Position numbers and translations under genes: made by a program. From contig VFFE01007510.1 of NCBI GenBank assembly GCA_008921705.1, positions 209,788-273,787 of the forward strand: a stretch of 64,000 nt of DNA, read 5' to 3'. Origin of the DNA: Burhinus oedicnemus. Lineage: Eukaryota; Chordata; Aves; Charadriiformes; Burhinidae. How positions within the stretch are numbered: position 1 is the stretch's first letter; each line of letters starts with the position of its first letter. The notes beneath the pieces were generated by a model. The model did no database searches. It worked only from the letters and a program-made list of their open reading frames with translations, and was not told the origin of the DNA. Shown in pieces: positions 1-13,400 of the stretch.

Positions 1-300
1 TTGGAGTAAACTCGAGTGATAAGCAATACTGCTATCTAGTGGCAAGATTTTAGTCCTACACTGCTCGAGGTCACGGTGGCCTGCTAAACCTGACCACAGA
101 GTAGCCTCCACACTTGACACTTCAAGTCAATGTCGCCATCATCTCCCAAACAAGTACACAAGGCAACCGCTCCCTTCCACTGCCCCATTATGTCTCCTCT
201 TCAGTCTAGTTCGTTTGGCTTTGACCATAAAAGCATTCGCTAGCTGCAAAGAGCCGCAAGTGTCCGATGCAATTTATGTGTCGCTTTGGGCTTTGGACAT
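1..300. other. CpG-richer unassigned segment at left edge
   Basis: I count about ten CpG dinucleotides in these 300 bases, many more than in the AT-rich sequence that follows. No long reading frame, LTR terminus or CR1 similarity is visible. It could be the edge of a young transposon, an LTR cut by the window boundary, or part of a regulatory element. I do not recognise it. Confidence 0.3.
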
Positions 301-1170
301 ATCTAACCTCCTCCATTTCATCATGTAAAATATAGATGTAACAATTTTTACAAACAAAGTGTTGTATGTAAGGTATGCTTCATTAATGTCTTAAAATTGC
401 TTTGAGGTCCACAGATGGTAAATGATATAATGAAATTAAGTATAAATTTGTGAATAAATTTGCAATTTTTGGGATAATCGTTCCTCTAATCCCATGAAAG
501 TTTTCAACTGATGATTTAAATTAAAAAGAAATGCGTAGGTAGATTTGTTTTTCCCCAGTTTTCATCTCCTCCTACGTGTTCTTTCCTTCTAAAAGCACAC
601 TATTTTTTTTTAAACTCTACTGTGTGAAAGACATGAAATGTACTACTCCTATCTATCTATAGTTGTCCTAAATTTTTTGAGAGCAATTATATTATATTAC
701 AGTTCTTGTACATGTAATTCATGGCTCACATTTGGAAAAAAGAGGCAAATTAAAACAAAATAACCTTTGAAATATTCACCCACAGTCTTGGCCAATTAGG
801 TTTTTTCCTTTTGCATGTTTACATGTCAGGAGAAGACACACACACTTGAGAGGCAGTATTTTCTGGCTAAAATAATTCTGTTTCCTCACAAAGTTTGTCT
901 TGGAATTATGAACAAACCTTTAATTAATTGAAAGATTGGTTTATTATTCTGAATGCAAGTAGAAATGGAAATTAAAAACAGTGAGTTTCAAACATTGCAT
1001 GTCCATAAATGAGTTTTAAAGTCTTCAGGAAAATTGCAAAACCCTTAGAGGAAAGGAGCAGCAGAACAGGTAGAGAAGATAAATTTCCATAGCTAGCAGC
1101 AGACATATACCTAAACATTGCTGAGTGATCTGAGAAACAAGCACCTGGAGGAGAGAGGTTATTTTTATTT
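301..1170. other. AT-rich unique intergenic or intronic sequence
   Basis: No repeat family, splice-flanked exon or RNA gene is recognisable. The sequence is AT-rich with short T and A runs. Confidence 0.5.
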
Positions 1171-1254
1171 AAAAAACCCAACAACAAACACCCAAACAAA
1201 CATACCCTCCCCCAAAACAACCAAAAAAAAACCCAATCAAAAACCAAGCAAAAC
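1171..1254. repeat. A/C-rich low-complexity tract
   Basis: The stretch is almost entirely A and C, with AAAC and CAAA words and C runs. Frames open here on both strands (972-1247 and 1118-1363) are a by-product of the skewed composition and are not genes. Confidence 0.75.
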
Positions 1255-1839
1255 CATCATAACTTCTAAATGTTACCACACAGCAAAGAAAGATAACGTT
1301 AAGCATGACAATCAGAAAGCCATTCCTCTCCCAGGGCAGGCCATGAGATCACTGTTTCAGTAAGTATCTTTTCCTCTATGGTCAATGTGTGGCCCTATTT
1401 TCAAAGGGTATTTATACGACTTTGATGGCTGTTCCTGAGGACCTCATGATCTTCAGTATTGTTTTTTCCACTGCACACCTGGAAAAGATGCCTGATGCAC
1501 TAGTGTGAGCAGAGGTCTTGCCCTGGTGTGGTGTCACGGGGCATGTACCCAGGGCCAGAAGCACTCCTGTGCTCCTGAGTTCTTGATTTAGACGTAGCCA
1601 GAAGGACTACAGTGAAAAAAATGTCCTCCTTGGAAATGCTTTTGCTTTTTGATGCAGTATAGCAACATAGAACAGTTCACAGCTACTAATCAAAACTGCA
1701 GTTTGTTAGGGGGCTTAGGTTTGGCCAAATACAGGCAAATTTCCATTAAGTCTGCACAAGTCTCATAATTCCAGAAGTTTTTCTGCCTAATTTCAATTCC
1801 TGCCCCAAAGAGTGGGCTTTTCAAATGGGGGGGAGGGGC
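1255..1839. other. unique sequence, nothing recognised
   Basis: Mixed-composition unique sequence. I see no repeat or coding signal. It ends in a G-rich run just before the purine tract. Confidence 0.5.
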
Positions 1840-1931
1840 GGAAAAGGGAAAGGAAAAGGAAAAGGAAAAGGAAAAGGAAAAGGAAAAGGAAAAAGAAAAG
1901 GAAAAGGAAAAAGAAAAGGAAAAGGAAAAAG
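1840..1931 (+). repeat. GGAAAA-type homopurine microsatellite
   Basis: Ninety-two consecutive bases are purines, built from 6-bp GGAAAA units with several AAAAAG variants. A G-rich segment lies directly upstream. Uninterrupted homopurine tracts of this length can form triplex (H-DNA) structures. The 61-residue lysine and glycine repeat frame read through it is an artefact. Confidence 0.95.
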
Positions 1932-4900
1932 TATCAGCAGAGATTTTAAGATGGAGCTACATTTTTTTTCCTGTCTCCCTTCTTGGAAATGCCAGAAGGA
2001 TATTGGTTGAAATTACAGTCATCAGCACTATTTTACGATAATCACCAACTCATGCTGAGGCAGTCTTCTGGCATAGAATATTTCAGCCCAAATGGCTCAA
2101 TTTTAGAAAAGACCTGTCCCATTGAAAACAGGGTCTTGGTGAGTAATGAGAATAGGCAGTGCTAGCAGCCCTGCCAGTAATATGATTAAGAGTATTACAA
2201 CTAAAAGAACTTTAGAAAAGTGGATTCACTTTATTGAGGTAAATTACATAAACTTGCAATTCTGTTGATATATTGCAATGGTACCTTGTAATGTTTCTCA
2301 GACCATGTTGTAGTTGCTTCCTCCAACAAAAAGGGATCAAGAAAGCATTTGGGTTGAAATAGCTTTAAAATAGCTACCCTTTTGAGGAAAATGTTGGAGC
2401 CAGGAAGAACACATCAAGGACAAAAATTGCTCTACTTCTTTAATTCAAAGTAGTTCCATTTCTGTTCAGGTTTACTGCCTGCTATTGGACATTTGACATG
2501 ACTCAGATAATTTCTTCCTTCCAACCAGACTTTTTGTAGGACCAGTTCTAATTATACCATGAACTTTATAAAGAAATATATCATTTGCTATTTTTACTAT
2601 AAAAAGTAAGATTTGAAAGGTAAAGATTAAGAACATGAGAAAAAAACTTACTCCCAAAACATGAAGACTTTGACAGCATGGTTTTTTTAGTACTGCTTTC
2701 CACAAAATGTGGTGCTATTAGAGGGCAAAACGCTTTGACTGTTGAAAAAATGACATGAGGGGTAGGAATGAACACTTGATTTCTCTAGTCTGCTTTGCTA
2801 CCAGGCCTCTTGTACTAACCCTGAGTTGGATCTAGAGCAGGAAATAATTTTTAAAAAATTAGGAAAGCAGACTCTTTTCATCCTCAGAGCAGTGGCAAAG
2901 AAAATAAAGCACTTAGCAGACATAATGCGGGGGTTATATGAAAGATTCTCTTCTTGCACTCCTGAGTGCCCTGTAGTTGAATGTGGTCAGTCTTTCTGCA
3001 GCTCATGACCAGGAGAGTGGAAGTTATTTGTTAATTTGAATAATTCATTGTTTCACAGGGAAATGCAAGTCAGTAACTTCCTGGACCCCTCCCTGTGGCA
3101 TACGCATAGTGGTCTCTTTGTCGCTGTCTACACCACCACATCCTAGTGCTGCCTTCTCGGATTTTATGACACAACCGCTGACTGGGAGTCCATGATTCTT
3201 CATCTCTTTTTCTTCATTGGCGGCCCTGCATGATTGTGACTGAAATTGGTGGAAAAACTCCCGCTGACTTCAAGAGGATGAGCATTCATCCTGGTTAAAA
3301 CATCTAAACTTGCTTCAGAGCACAAAGGAGCTGAAGAGCTAGTGGCAGATGGTGGGGACGAGCCTGCCGAATCCCAGCTTGGTGCAGTTATCAGGAAAAT
3401 TGCATAATTCCAATGAAGCTTATTCAGGAAGATTACTATCATTGTTATTTTTCATGCCAGTGGACATCTTCCTATCTGTGAAACATCTGTGCATGATTTT
3501 TGCCCAAAAACGTTATCTTATTTATGAGCAAACACATACCCTAATACTTCTCAGTAGTGAATGCAAAATCAGGGCTGGAGCTCCAAGGGTTTCCTTCTGC
3601 TTTTTCTGTACAGCAAATTTGTTGACTGCCTGGAGTTAGATTGCTATAAAAACAGTACAGGTATAAACATCACAGGCCGAGGTCAGGCAGGGCTCGTTAC
3701 ATGCTTGTGAGCTGTGAGGAAAGGCCATCTTTCAAGATCTGTTGTCTTGTTTCCTTCTGCTGATCTATTTTAGCAGCCATCCTCATCAGAGGTCTGCTCC
3801 TGGGCAGTAGGAAAAATCCAGGTATCTGTGGGAGTTCAACAGATGAGAGGGAAAGGGTTCAGGAGACTGTAAAAGGCTTTTTCTTTTTTGGCCAGGAAGA
3901 GTCCTTCCTTCCTGGGTCTGGCTGGAGAAGTCTCCCTCTGCCCAAGTCTCCAGTGTGGTGGGTGCACCTTAAAGATGTCCAAAGGAGCTTCCTACATAAA
4001 GGAAGACTTTCCAAAGCACTCAGATGAGAGCAAGTTCTCTTCTGGAGCCCCCTCTGGGCAGGCACAGTGCCTGGGGAGATCCCACTGGTTGCAGGAGGCC
4101 TGGTTTGTGGCTGGCCAAGCTGGCATAAGCAGTGACCTAGGCTGCTCACTGTTGGAGATGGGCATGCAGAAAAGAGCAGGGGAGAGGGCTCAGGGGCTCT
4201 TGCAGCTCCTGAGATATTTTTCAGGATTGGGTTCAAGTCGTCCTGAGCTAGTCCAGTGCCATTGCATCCATGCTGCCTTTAAGGAGAGGGCATGAATTTC
4301 ATGCAGGCCACCTCCTGTGCTTAAGTGTCCTTGGAGGCCAAGGCAGCTTGGACATTTCAGACAAGCCAAGATGAGACGAATGAGGCAGTGTGGGAGCCTG
4401 AGACTGATCACAAACTCTTTCCTCAGGTAATACAGTGCCCCAGGCACTCCCTGGGAGACCACTGCAGCTGGAGTCATTTACATAAGCCTTCACTCATTTT
4501 AAAGATATTTTTACAAAGTCAATGTTATTGTCAAAACTATATTTAAAACTAATGGTTCCTAGGCTCTACCTGAAGAATTGAGCACAGAATTAGCATAACC
4601 AGACATTCAGACAACAGGAAAACATATGAAAGTTTCCATTTTGCCATTTCCCAGCTGACAATTAGTAAGACGAGTAGCAAATTTTGCACCTTCCCTGTTG
4701 TTTACTGGTGTTCATGACTGTTAGGTCATGCAATAACACATCTGCTGAAGAAATGGAAATGCTCAACTGCTATGGACTTCCTAAGCAATACCATATGGGT
4801 TATATTTAGTCAACTGGCTTACACTTAATTTATCATCACAGTTAAACTTTTTATACAGAACAAATTATAAAGGTCACTAAGCCTAGCCGGATTTTAATCG

Positions 4901-7900
4901 TAATGAGGGCAACAACCTTGTATTATCAAATCATCATAATTCTGTGTGTGCAATCAGATACAGTTTTTCTAGTTCCTGATAATAGCATCTTGTAAGCACC
5001 AGTAAAGACACTGATTCCACTTACTTTCTCTTCATGTAGAGGAGATGTAGAGATTTCCACTGCCTTCAGGGCAATGTGCTCCTGAGTGCATTATGAGATT
5101 GAGACTGTTTGTGACTGTGATCTGTTACTCAGGGATTAGCCCAAAGGAAGTGACGTTTCATTGACCTGCATACTAAATGCAATATCCATTATTCACGCTT
5201 CTTTAGAAAAATAAACATAAAACTTATGACTTCTGGACTAAAATTTTCTTGGAGATAACTTGTGAATTCTGATAGTAGTTTGTAGTACAGACACTGCTCA
5301 TCATTCTGGTAATCTATTTTGATAGGACTTTCTGAAAAGCACAGGCCAACTTAGTAAATGGTGGGAACTTAGTTAATAAACTAGAAAAACAAACTGATAA
5401 ATTCATCTAAGATGCACAGCTTCAGAATAAAAGCTCACAAGGAAGCTGTGAAACTTTGTGTCTAAAAGAAAGAAATAAATCACTTAGATGTAAGAGCTTC
5501 ATCCAAATACGTTGCATTGCGACAACATACGTAATAGAAGTAATGCATTATTTAGTGACTTTTAAGACTGCATTTCTGAAAGGACAAATGTAAGGAGTAT
5601 TTTTGTTTATTTTTAAGATGGGAGGTTTTGTATTTAGAACATGCAGTGTAACAGCATGCAGGAAAAAATTGAATATAATCTTAAGAAACTGCCAAAATTT
5701 AAATGGAAAAATCTGCTACAAATTACACAGAATTTTTTTAGAAATATATGTATTTGGTAAGTAAAAGTATGGGTTTTTTCTCGAGAAAGAAAGAGAAGGA
5801 TTTTGTGCTTAAGGAGAACAGCTTGAGACTTGCTTCACTTTGAAGTTGCCATTGAGATCTGGAATTCACCTAAACTGAAAATTTAGGAGACATTATGAAT
5901 AAGAAATAATGGACAAAAGATCAATATTATAGTTTTTGGATAGCTAAACAGGTGTAACTATTTCTATAAAAAGTGCATAACTCCGAATTAGAAGCCATAT
6001 TGTAATATAATTACCCTTCAGAACAGAGCAGCTATTTTAAAATTCTGAAATTTTATATCAGATACAGCTGTCAGCACAATAAAACTGTTCTGACAACACT
6101 GTTTGCATCAGTAAAAGATCCCATGAAAAAAAAAGTAAGTTAAGAACGTTAATAAATCCACTTTTATTAGAAATCACATTGTATTTTCTTTATCCCATTT
6201 AAACTTCCCAGTGCTTTTGCATTCCATTAACTACCAACATTATTATAAACTTGCCTGAATACTGTAGTCAGTAGGGGAACTTTCTTCTGGTGGAAAAGAC
6301 CTATTTAGTTTGATTTCTGCTGATGTTCTCATGAATCACCAACAACGCTCTTTCAACCTAATTATTTGGAACAATTTTCTGTGCTTTCTTATCTGGGAAC
6401 AGCTGCTTGTGTTTCTCTTCCACAGATTCCCCTAGAGTTTTTTATTTGGTGATGAGAAAAGGACCAATCTACCAAATGTCATATTTGATGAGGATGCCGC
6501 CATTTCTGTTAACGAAGGACTTTCATTTTGTTGTGTTTGTTGAGAATTCCTTCTGCCTTTGCATGCAATCTATGAACTAAGTAAGGCTGGCGGGCAACCA
6601 GGTCTTCAAAGAGATGTGGACACCTTATTGGGATTAAAATATACAGGATCAGGCTCCATCCTGGACACAACAGCAGTGCATGCATCTATTTTATCTCCAT
6701 TTCTACTGTTTTCAAATATTTGTGGGGCTCCTCTGTGAAGCCATGGCACCTCTTCATCTGCTCAATCTCCCAGCATTTCTATAGAACTTGTCCTTTTCTA
6801 TGACCTGACTTGTTCATTTTAGCTTCAAGTGCTGCTCCAGTTTCAGCATCCATTTGTGACTTTCTAATTACTAACCGGATCCAAAATCCTCTCTGCCCTT
6901 TCTGCATGCTCTCAATTTGCCCTTAGCAAGGCCAGAAGCTTCTTTCTTTTTCAAATCTAGTTCCTTCGTTAGGCCCAACTGCCTTCCCTTCCTTCTTCCT
7001 CTTAGTTTTCAGTTGCACAGATAAATATTTTCATTAGTAATCTACATAAATAACCAGGCAAAAACTCACAGCAGAAGTCTGTGATTTTGGGATCTCTGTT
7101 TTAGCATCTCTTTTCTAAGTATCCATACTTGTGGAAACCTAATAATTATAGGAAATTTGTATTCTCCTCCCCATTTTTTTTTTCTTCTTTCACTGAAAGA
7201 TGGCAACCAGTTCTGTAGGTTTTCTGGTACACTTTGATGGAGTACTAATGGAAGTAAATAGGAAGGAATGATGTTTGGGGCTTTCGAAGCAGGAATCCTT
7301 CTTTGGGAATTCCAAGTTGGACAAAGGGATGAAAAAGAATTCTTCACAAAAAATACTAGTGTAGCTAAATAGAGCAACTGAGGTAGAGGAGCTGTTATCA
7401 CCAGCTCCAGTCTCAGAAAACTTGAACAGTTGTTGCATACCTGTTTCTGAGATCACAGCATTGGAAACATGTGACAAACCATGTGAAATATCCATTACTG
7501 CTCCCTCAGAATCATATATTGGATTACTAAAAAGTACTTCATTTATGTGATCAGATTTCCATGACTCAAAAACCTATCCGTATCTAGTGTTAAAAAGAGA
7601 GACCTTAACTCCAGCCCCAGAATAGTTTCAGCATTTCAGAGCACCAGCAGAGGAGTGTAGCAGAGTACCTCATCAGGCTGAAGTATGGGCATATTTCGTG
7701 AAGCACAATGTAGTCATCTGCGATAGGCAGTCTGGTCACAAAATACTAGGGAAACTTGGGCACCAAAGCAAATAGCAAGACGTCCAGATGCTGCTTGTTT
7801 CAAGGTTAGTTAACATAAAAATGAAACATTTCAGGGAAAAAGTTCAAAGCTAAACCAGAAATCCCCAAACCAACTTTTTCCACAACTGCCTTGGCATCAT

Positions 7901-8794
7901 ATCAGTTATCTAAGTGTCTGTCCAGTCAAACTTTAATCTGCCAAAAAATTCTATTTGATCAACCTTGAATAAATAACCCCCCTGGGAATCTTGTGGGGTT
8001 TTTTTTGATAATTCCTTCCTGATCCTAAACTGTGTTATCAGAATGACTTCAAGTGCCTAATCAGAGACATCAGTCAAGCACCTTCAAGTACTGTGCCACC
8101 TCAAAGTACGGGTACCCCTCACTTAATAGCCAGCTGCAGTCAATTGCCAGTGCTTCAAAAGAAAAGATGCATGTGTAGAGGAAGAGGAGAATTTACAAGT
8201 CAAATTATGTCCCTGACTCTTACAGCTGATCAGCTGTAGCCCTGAAGAATGAGATCTGATTATAATCACAGTCCTAATGCAAAGCTGGAAGTGTTATGAG
8301 GGCATACTGAGGGCAATGAAATCTATCCTGCTCTATTTGGGCTCAGTGGATGAAAAAGGAAACAAAATGACTCAGGCCCCATATGTTTTTGGATGCAGGC
8401 AGAAGAATGCTTCCCCAAAGTGAGGTTAAAGAATAACTCTGAATGAAATGGGCCTTGCTTTAAAGTTCTGTTTTAAAAATACATGTCTTTCTGGAGATGG
8501 AAGAAGATGCTAATACATTAGTATTTCTGTTGCTTTTTTCGCTGTAATTTGGAATAGGGACAGACTTACTGAGGGAGGGAAGGGAAGAGGTATATTCGGA
8601 AAATATATTATGTACTTGAGTTTGAAGTTTGAAATCCTTGATATTTCAAAACAGATTTGTCCCTTCAATTCTGGCTTTTATTGGTGCTTTAACACTGTTG
8701 CTACTTGTCTGTGACTCTGTGCCTGACCTGCTCTGTTTCTTAGTTCTATTTAGATGCATGCCTCCGACTGGCACAGGAAAGAGGAAGATTTTCC
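1932..8794. other. long unique stretch without recognisable gene
   Basis: Nearly 7 kb with no CR1, LTR or tandem repeat I can name. A more GC-rich part near 3850-4480 carries overlapping open frames on both strands (135 codons plus, 125 codons minus). Neither resembles a known family, and open frames on both strands argue for composition rather than coding. Parts of about 8020-8270 faintly resemble old CR1/L3-like tails but are too decayed to call. Confidence 0.5.
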
Positions 8795-8985
8795 TCTAGG
8801 TAATTATTAATTAGGCAATTATTATTTATGTTAGTGTAGTAAACTAGAGACATCAGGTCTGGTTCAGCACCAGGAATTGTTAGCATTATATTGAGGCACG
8901 ACATATAAATAAGCCCTGCTCCAGAAAGTTTGCAGTCCAGTCATGAGACAAGAAACATGCAACAGCAGATAAATAACTGAGACAG
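8795..8985 (+). repeat. very old amniote SINE-like repeat (MIR-like)
   Basis: The order of words matches a deeply diverged interspersed repeat seen across amniotes: an ATTATTATTT start, a middle with CAGCACCAGGAATTGT, then GCCCTGCTCC, AAAGTTTGCAGTC and GAGACAAGAAACA. These correspond to its 'attattattt', 'cctgcccc', 'agagcttacaatct' and 'aagacaagaga' landmarks. The family name (MIR-related or a CR1-type tail) is from memory of the motif order, not a search. Confidence 0.45.
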
Positions 8986-9940
8986 TTAAATTATTGCTCA
9001 TGCAGTTCACTGTGCAGAGAGAACTGTTTATCTGTTGTCGAGAGTTTTTTAGGCATCCTGGCAGAAGGTATTTTTCACGTGTTTCAAGGCTATTTGTTAT
9101 TGGAATTAATGAGTGTTCAGAAGAACTATGTCTAATGGGGGCCAGATATAAACAGAATGCAGCATTTTCCCTTTTTTTTCTCTTAAATGTATTTTTCAGA
9201 ATATGGTGTTCTTCTTTTACCCCTCTCCTTTAAGTAATATTTGTACCAATATTTATAATAATGGGATTATGTGTTTTTTGAAAACTCCAACCAGAGATAT
9301 ATACATTCTTCCTGTTATTAATCTCACCAAAGACACTCATCTTTTGTCAGTGTTTGGCCAGTCTGTTGTTCAAAATGTGCCAGGTAGATTTTAATGCCAA
9401 CTGACAGTCATCTTTGGAAAAGATTTAGCCAGGAAAACGCACTGTGACACATGGGGAGACATACCATCAGTCAATCAGCCACCTACAGTGCAAAGTTTAT
9501 ATCAAAACCATTAGGAACCAAGAGTCCACCTAACAGCCTTTGCATTGTGCTACTTATCTTCAGGGGAGGGATAACTGAGGATAGTAACAAGCTTGTAAAA
9601 GTACAAGTCATATTAGGCCAAAAGTAGTGTCAGAATAGCATTGTCTTCTTTCAAGGAATGTCTTAATGCAGCCTGGATATCCCAATGCGGTGTCAAAATA
9701 GTGATCAGTTCCTGTGAACCTTCAAAATCCTTAACCAGCCATGACTTGTCTGCTTATGCTTTATATTCATACTTCAGGGTAAACTCTTCAAAAGGGGGGC
9801 TTAAATCTATGAAATAAAGACACAGGATTTGTTGGTAATCTGTTAGTAACCCTACAAGACCAAGATAGCAATGACCAAATGGAAAAGGGTCCTGGTTCAA
9901 CCTTCTGCTTGCCTTTTCTTTTGGGATACTGAGTTAGGGG
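8986..9940. other. unique sequence, nothing recognised
   Basis: AT-rich sequence with short frames only. It ends where the CR1 tail begins. Confidence 0.5.
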
Positions 9941-10466
9941 TATCACAGAGTGGCTGAATGGGAAGGCCTCTCTGGAGACTGTCTGCTCCAGCCTCCTGCT
10001 CAAGAAGGGTCACCTGCAGCCGGTTGATCAGGGTCATATCCAGTCAGAGTTTTAATATCTCCAAGGATGGTGACTTCACCACCTCTCTGGGCAGCCTCTT
10101 CCAGTGTTCAACCACCCTCACAGTAAAAAAAATATTGTCTTGTGTTCAGACTGAATTTCCTGGTTTTTACTTTGTGCCCATTGCCTCTCATCCTTTCACT
10201 GGGAACTACTGACAAGACTCTGGCTACTTCATCTTCATTCCCTCCCATCAAATATTTATACACACTGATGAGATCCACCCTGAGCCTGCTCTTCTCCGGG
10301 CTGAGCGGTCCCACTCTCTCAGCTTTTCCTCATAGGAGAGATGCTCCAGTCCATCATATTTGTAGCCCTTTGTTGGACTCTCTCCAGTATGTTCATGTCC
10401 ATTGTACTGTGGAGCCCAGGACTGGACACAGCACTCCAGGTGTGGCCTCACCAGTGCTGAGCAGAG
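9941..10466 (-). mobile_element. 5'-truncated CR1 LINE, 3' half of ORF2 plus tail
   Basis: Read on the minus strand this is the 3' part of a chicken-repeat-1 LINE. It includes the reverse-transcriptase C-terminus, recognisable as LVRPHLECCVQSWAPQYN and, in other frames, LSYEEKLREW and NGHKVKTRKF, followed by the 3' untranslated tail near 9941. Reading frame is lost through at least two frameshifts and a short internal A run, so the copy is dead. Truncation at the 5' end (about 10466) is the usual result of incomplete target-primed reverse transcription. It sits alone between unique sequences. Confidence 0.93.
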
Positions 10467-13400
10467 TAATTCCAATACAGGCTAGTCTTTCTTCCATACA
10501 ATAACTACTACTACATTCAAAGTCCTCTAAGGATTGTGCTTGTTTAAAAAAAGTTTTCCTATTACTTCTTACTTCTTGAAAATAATAAAATAATTCTATG
10601 GTGAGGCCCAGGTAAGCTCTGTTTATACAACAATTACAGTGTACTTTCAAAATAGTGACACCGATTTTTCACAGCATGTTCTGAGAAAAATAAATCTGTA
10701 TATTGATCGTTTGGGTACCATCAATCCACCCACAGCAGCCATATTTCCTATGTTTATTTTTGTAATGAAATTGAAGGGAATGATCCATCTGGGTTTTGCT
10801 ACATGAATTACTAACAGGCATTAACAGTCCGACATTTCCTTCAGGTGATGAGGCCATTGATTTGAAGTTAAAAAGATACCTACGCAGAAGTTCTAAATTT
10901 CCCGCAGCAAAGCTTAACCCCATTGCCCACAGAAAGCTAGCATTCAGGCAGGAACAATCAATAACTCTGTTTGGACAAATAACCATGTTCACAAAGCTCC
11001 TTTTTACCGCTGTGCTCAGGGACATTGGGCAACATATCTCTGGCCTTCTACAAAAGACCTAGCAAATACCAATAATAGCTGGATTTGTCGTAAGAACTGG
11101 TGAATCAGTGACAGAGAGAAGATGTTTCTCAGTTGTGTTCCCACTCCCAATGCCAAGGCAACCTAATAAAGGAGCACACATAAAAAGCTGTGCATTCATT
11201 TCCTCTAAACCAATGGATTTTTATTCAGCTTTTCCTTTTTGCAAGTTTCACCCTGTTGCTGCCGATATGGTTCTGACTGTAGCTTTAGCCTGTCTATCGT
11301 ACTAGGTAGGAAAGGTGCAGAGTGGGTTCTGCTGCCCTTTTTACCATCATCTGCTCCTAAAACACTGAAGATTTTTGAAAATCATTTGTCAGTCCCTTTG
11401 CTGTCAGGAAATGTGAGGGTTTGATACCTTAAGCTGTTAAATCTTTATGCAGACCCACTATGTCATGGTCTTTGCCTGTCCTTGGTGAGCTGGTTGAGGA
11501 AGTGCAGTTGGTCTGCTACATTAATTTTTAGAAATATTGGTTTAAAACACAGGGCCATAAACGTTGGTAGGGATCACTCTATGCTCATGATGCTTCAGTC
11601 AAGAAATCCTTTTTAACAAATGCTGAAATAGTTGAAGTGCTGAAAAGCTGAAAATAAGCTTTTGAATTTACTGGGTCACTGTAACTACCAAGTAAGATTC
11701 TGGACTGGAACAAGCTTGAGAAAGCCCTTTTTCCTTTTCCTTTGTCTTGTGTTTTTCATACTGAAAGTTGTCTGGAGCATAAAAAGCCTCTTAATCCAAA
11801 TAATGTATGAAGCATAGGACCACAATCAGTGCAGCACACTTCTTGAGAGTGGCTTCCTCTCAGAATGGTGCAGTACGGGGGCTATGAGTTATTCCTTCCT
11901 GCTTTACTCTCTGAATGTAGAGATTTGCTGTGGTGTGACATTGATTTAACAGAGATTGTTTCTACTTAGTGGGAAGAAAAAGAAAATATGTCTTCAATAT
12001 CCAGTAATAAAATAGATTCAGGTAATTTCATCACTACACCTGAGTTGTAAAAAAAAAAAAAAAAGTTATATTTTTCTTGTCAAATTTTGAGCACAAATTA
12101 TTTTTCGAGACTCCATAAAAAGAATGGTGCTTGGTTCACTGCCTTTGCAGAAAGGATAATAATGCCATTAATCTGAACTTTTTACAGAATTACAGAGTGT
12201 TGCTGTATCAAATATTGTTTCATATTAAGATATTACACTAAATTTCAGACAAATAGATGTCTGAAAAAGAATTAAGGTTGCAAAATGTAAGATGTCAAAT
12301 GACAAACAGTGCCTGTAAAGTGTTCAGTTCAACCCTTTGTGCACATCTCAGACAAGTACTTCAGTAGCAGCAGGATGATAAGCTGACTTCCCACAGCCCC
12401 GTGGCAGAGCACACTTGCAGATGAGCTGCATATCTGTGGGAAAGCTGTTGCTTGTGACATCCTCACCTACAATGCTACTGTTAGCAGAGAAGTATTTAGG
12501 AAATAAAACATATTTTGTAGGAAGATGAAGTACGATCTTAGGATGAAATAATTCAATGCTGTCTTAGATTATATGGCTCTTATAGCTGTACAGCTGTTGC
12601 ACAATTGCAGACTTTGGGACCAGAGCAGTTTTTAGCAACTCCTCGTGAGTCCATGTCTTTGATTGTCTAAGAATTTGCTCTTTCATACTTAGATGTCAAC
12701 AGTGAAATGATTTTATATTTTGCAAAAATTATTTTGTTAAAGAATTCGGACTAAATCAATGTTCGATTTACAGTGAGATGAGAACTCCCTAAACCTCATT
12801 AAGTTTTAAATGTCTCAGCTGAGAGGTAGTTTTCAAATTTGTCATTGACACTGGAACTGATTACCTTTCTTGAAAATATGGATAATACCAAAACTCCTCC
12901 TCCTCGAGCTGAAGTATGAAGGGTTCTTCAGTTCTTCTGTTTTCATGGTCAGTCCCATTTAAAGAAAAAAAAAAAAGACAGAGGGAGAAAGAGAATATGA
13001 ACAAGCGTTTGAAATTGCTGTAGTAAATAAGGCATAGGAACATAAGCTGATGAACAAGGGTAAAACAGAACAATGAAGAGATATTTAGTCACTCACAGCC
13101 TGAGGCCCTGAATATGTAAACTTGAGCAAAGTGAAGCTTAATTCATAATTCTGATAGTGCATAAAATATTAAATATCACCATTTCTGTTATTGATGCATC
13201 AGAGTCAATATTATGAGAACAAAAAAAGTAAAAACTGCATTTTTTCTAATATATAATCAACTAAGCTTGAAGAGGCATAGAACTATTTCAGACTTGCTTC
13301 CTAATACCTTGAAAGTTATACAAATGCAGTAGTCTTTCAGCTACTCTTAAGACAGAGAAAAAGAAAAAAAAAAGAATATTTATTTAATTTAAATGTTTAT

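Noticed and set aside
1825..2010. Glycine/lysine repeat protein
   Set aside because: Translation of the GGAAAA microsatellite.
3859..4295. Overlapping 125- and 135-codon frames
   Set aside because: Open on both strands in a locally GC-richer stretch, with no family similarity and no splice or promoter context.
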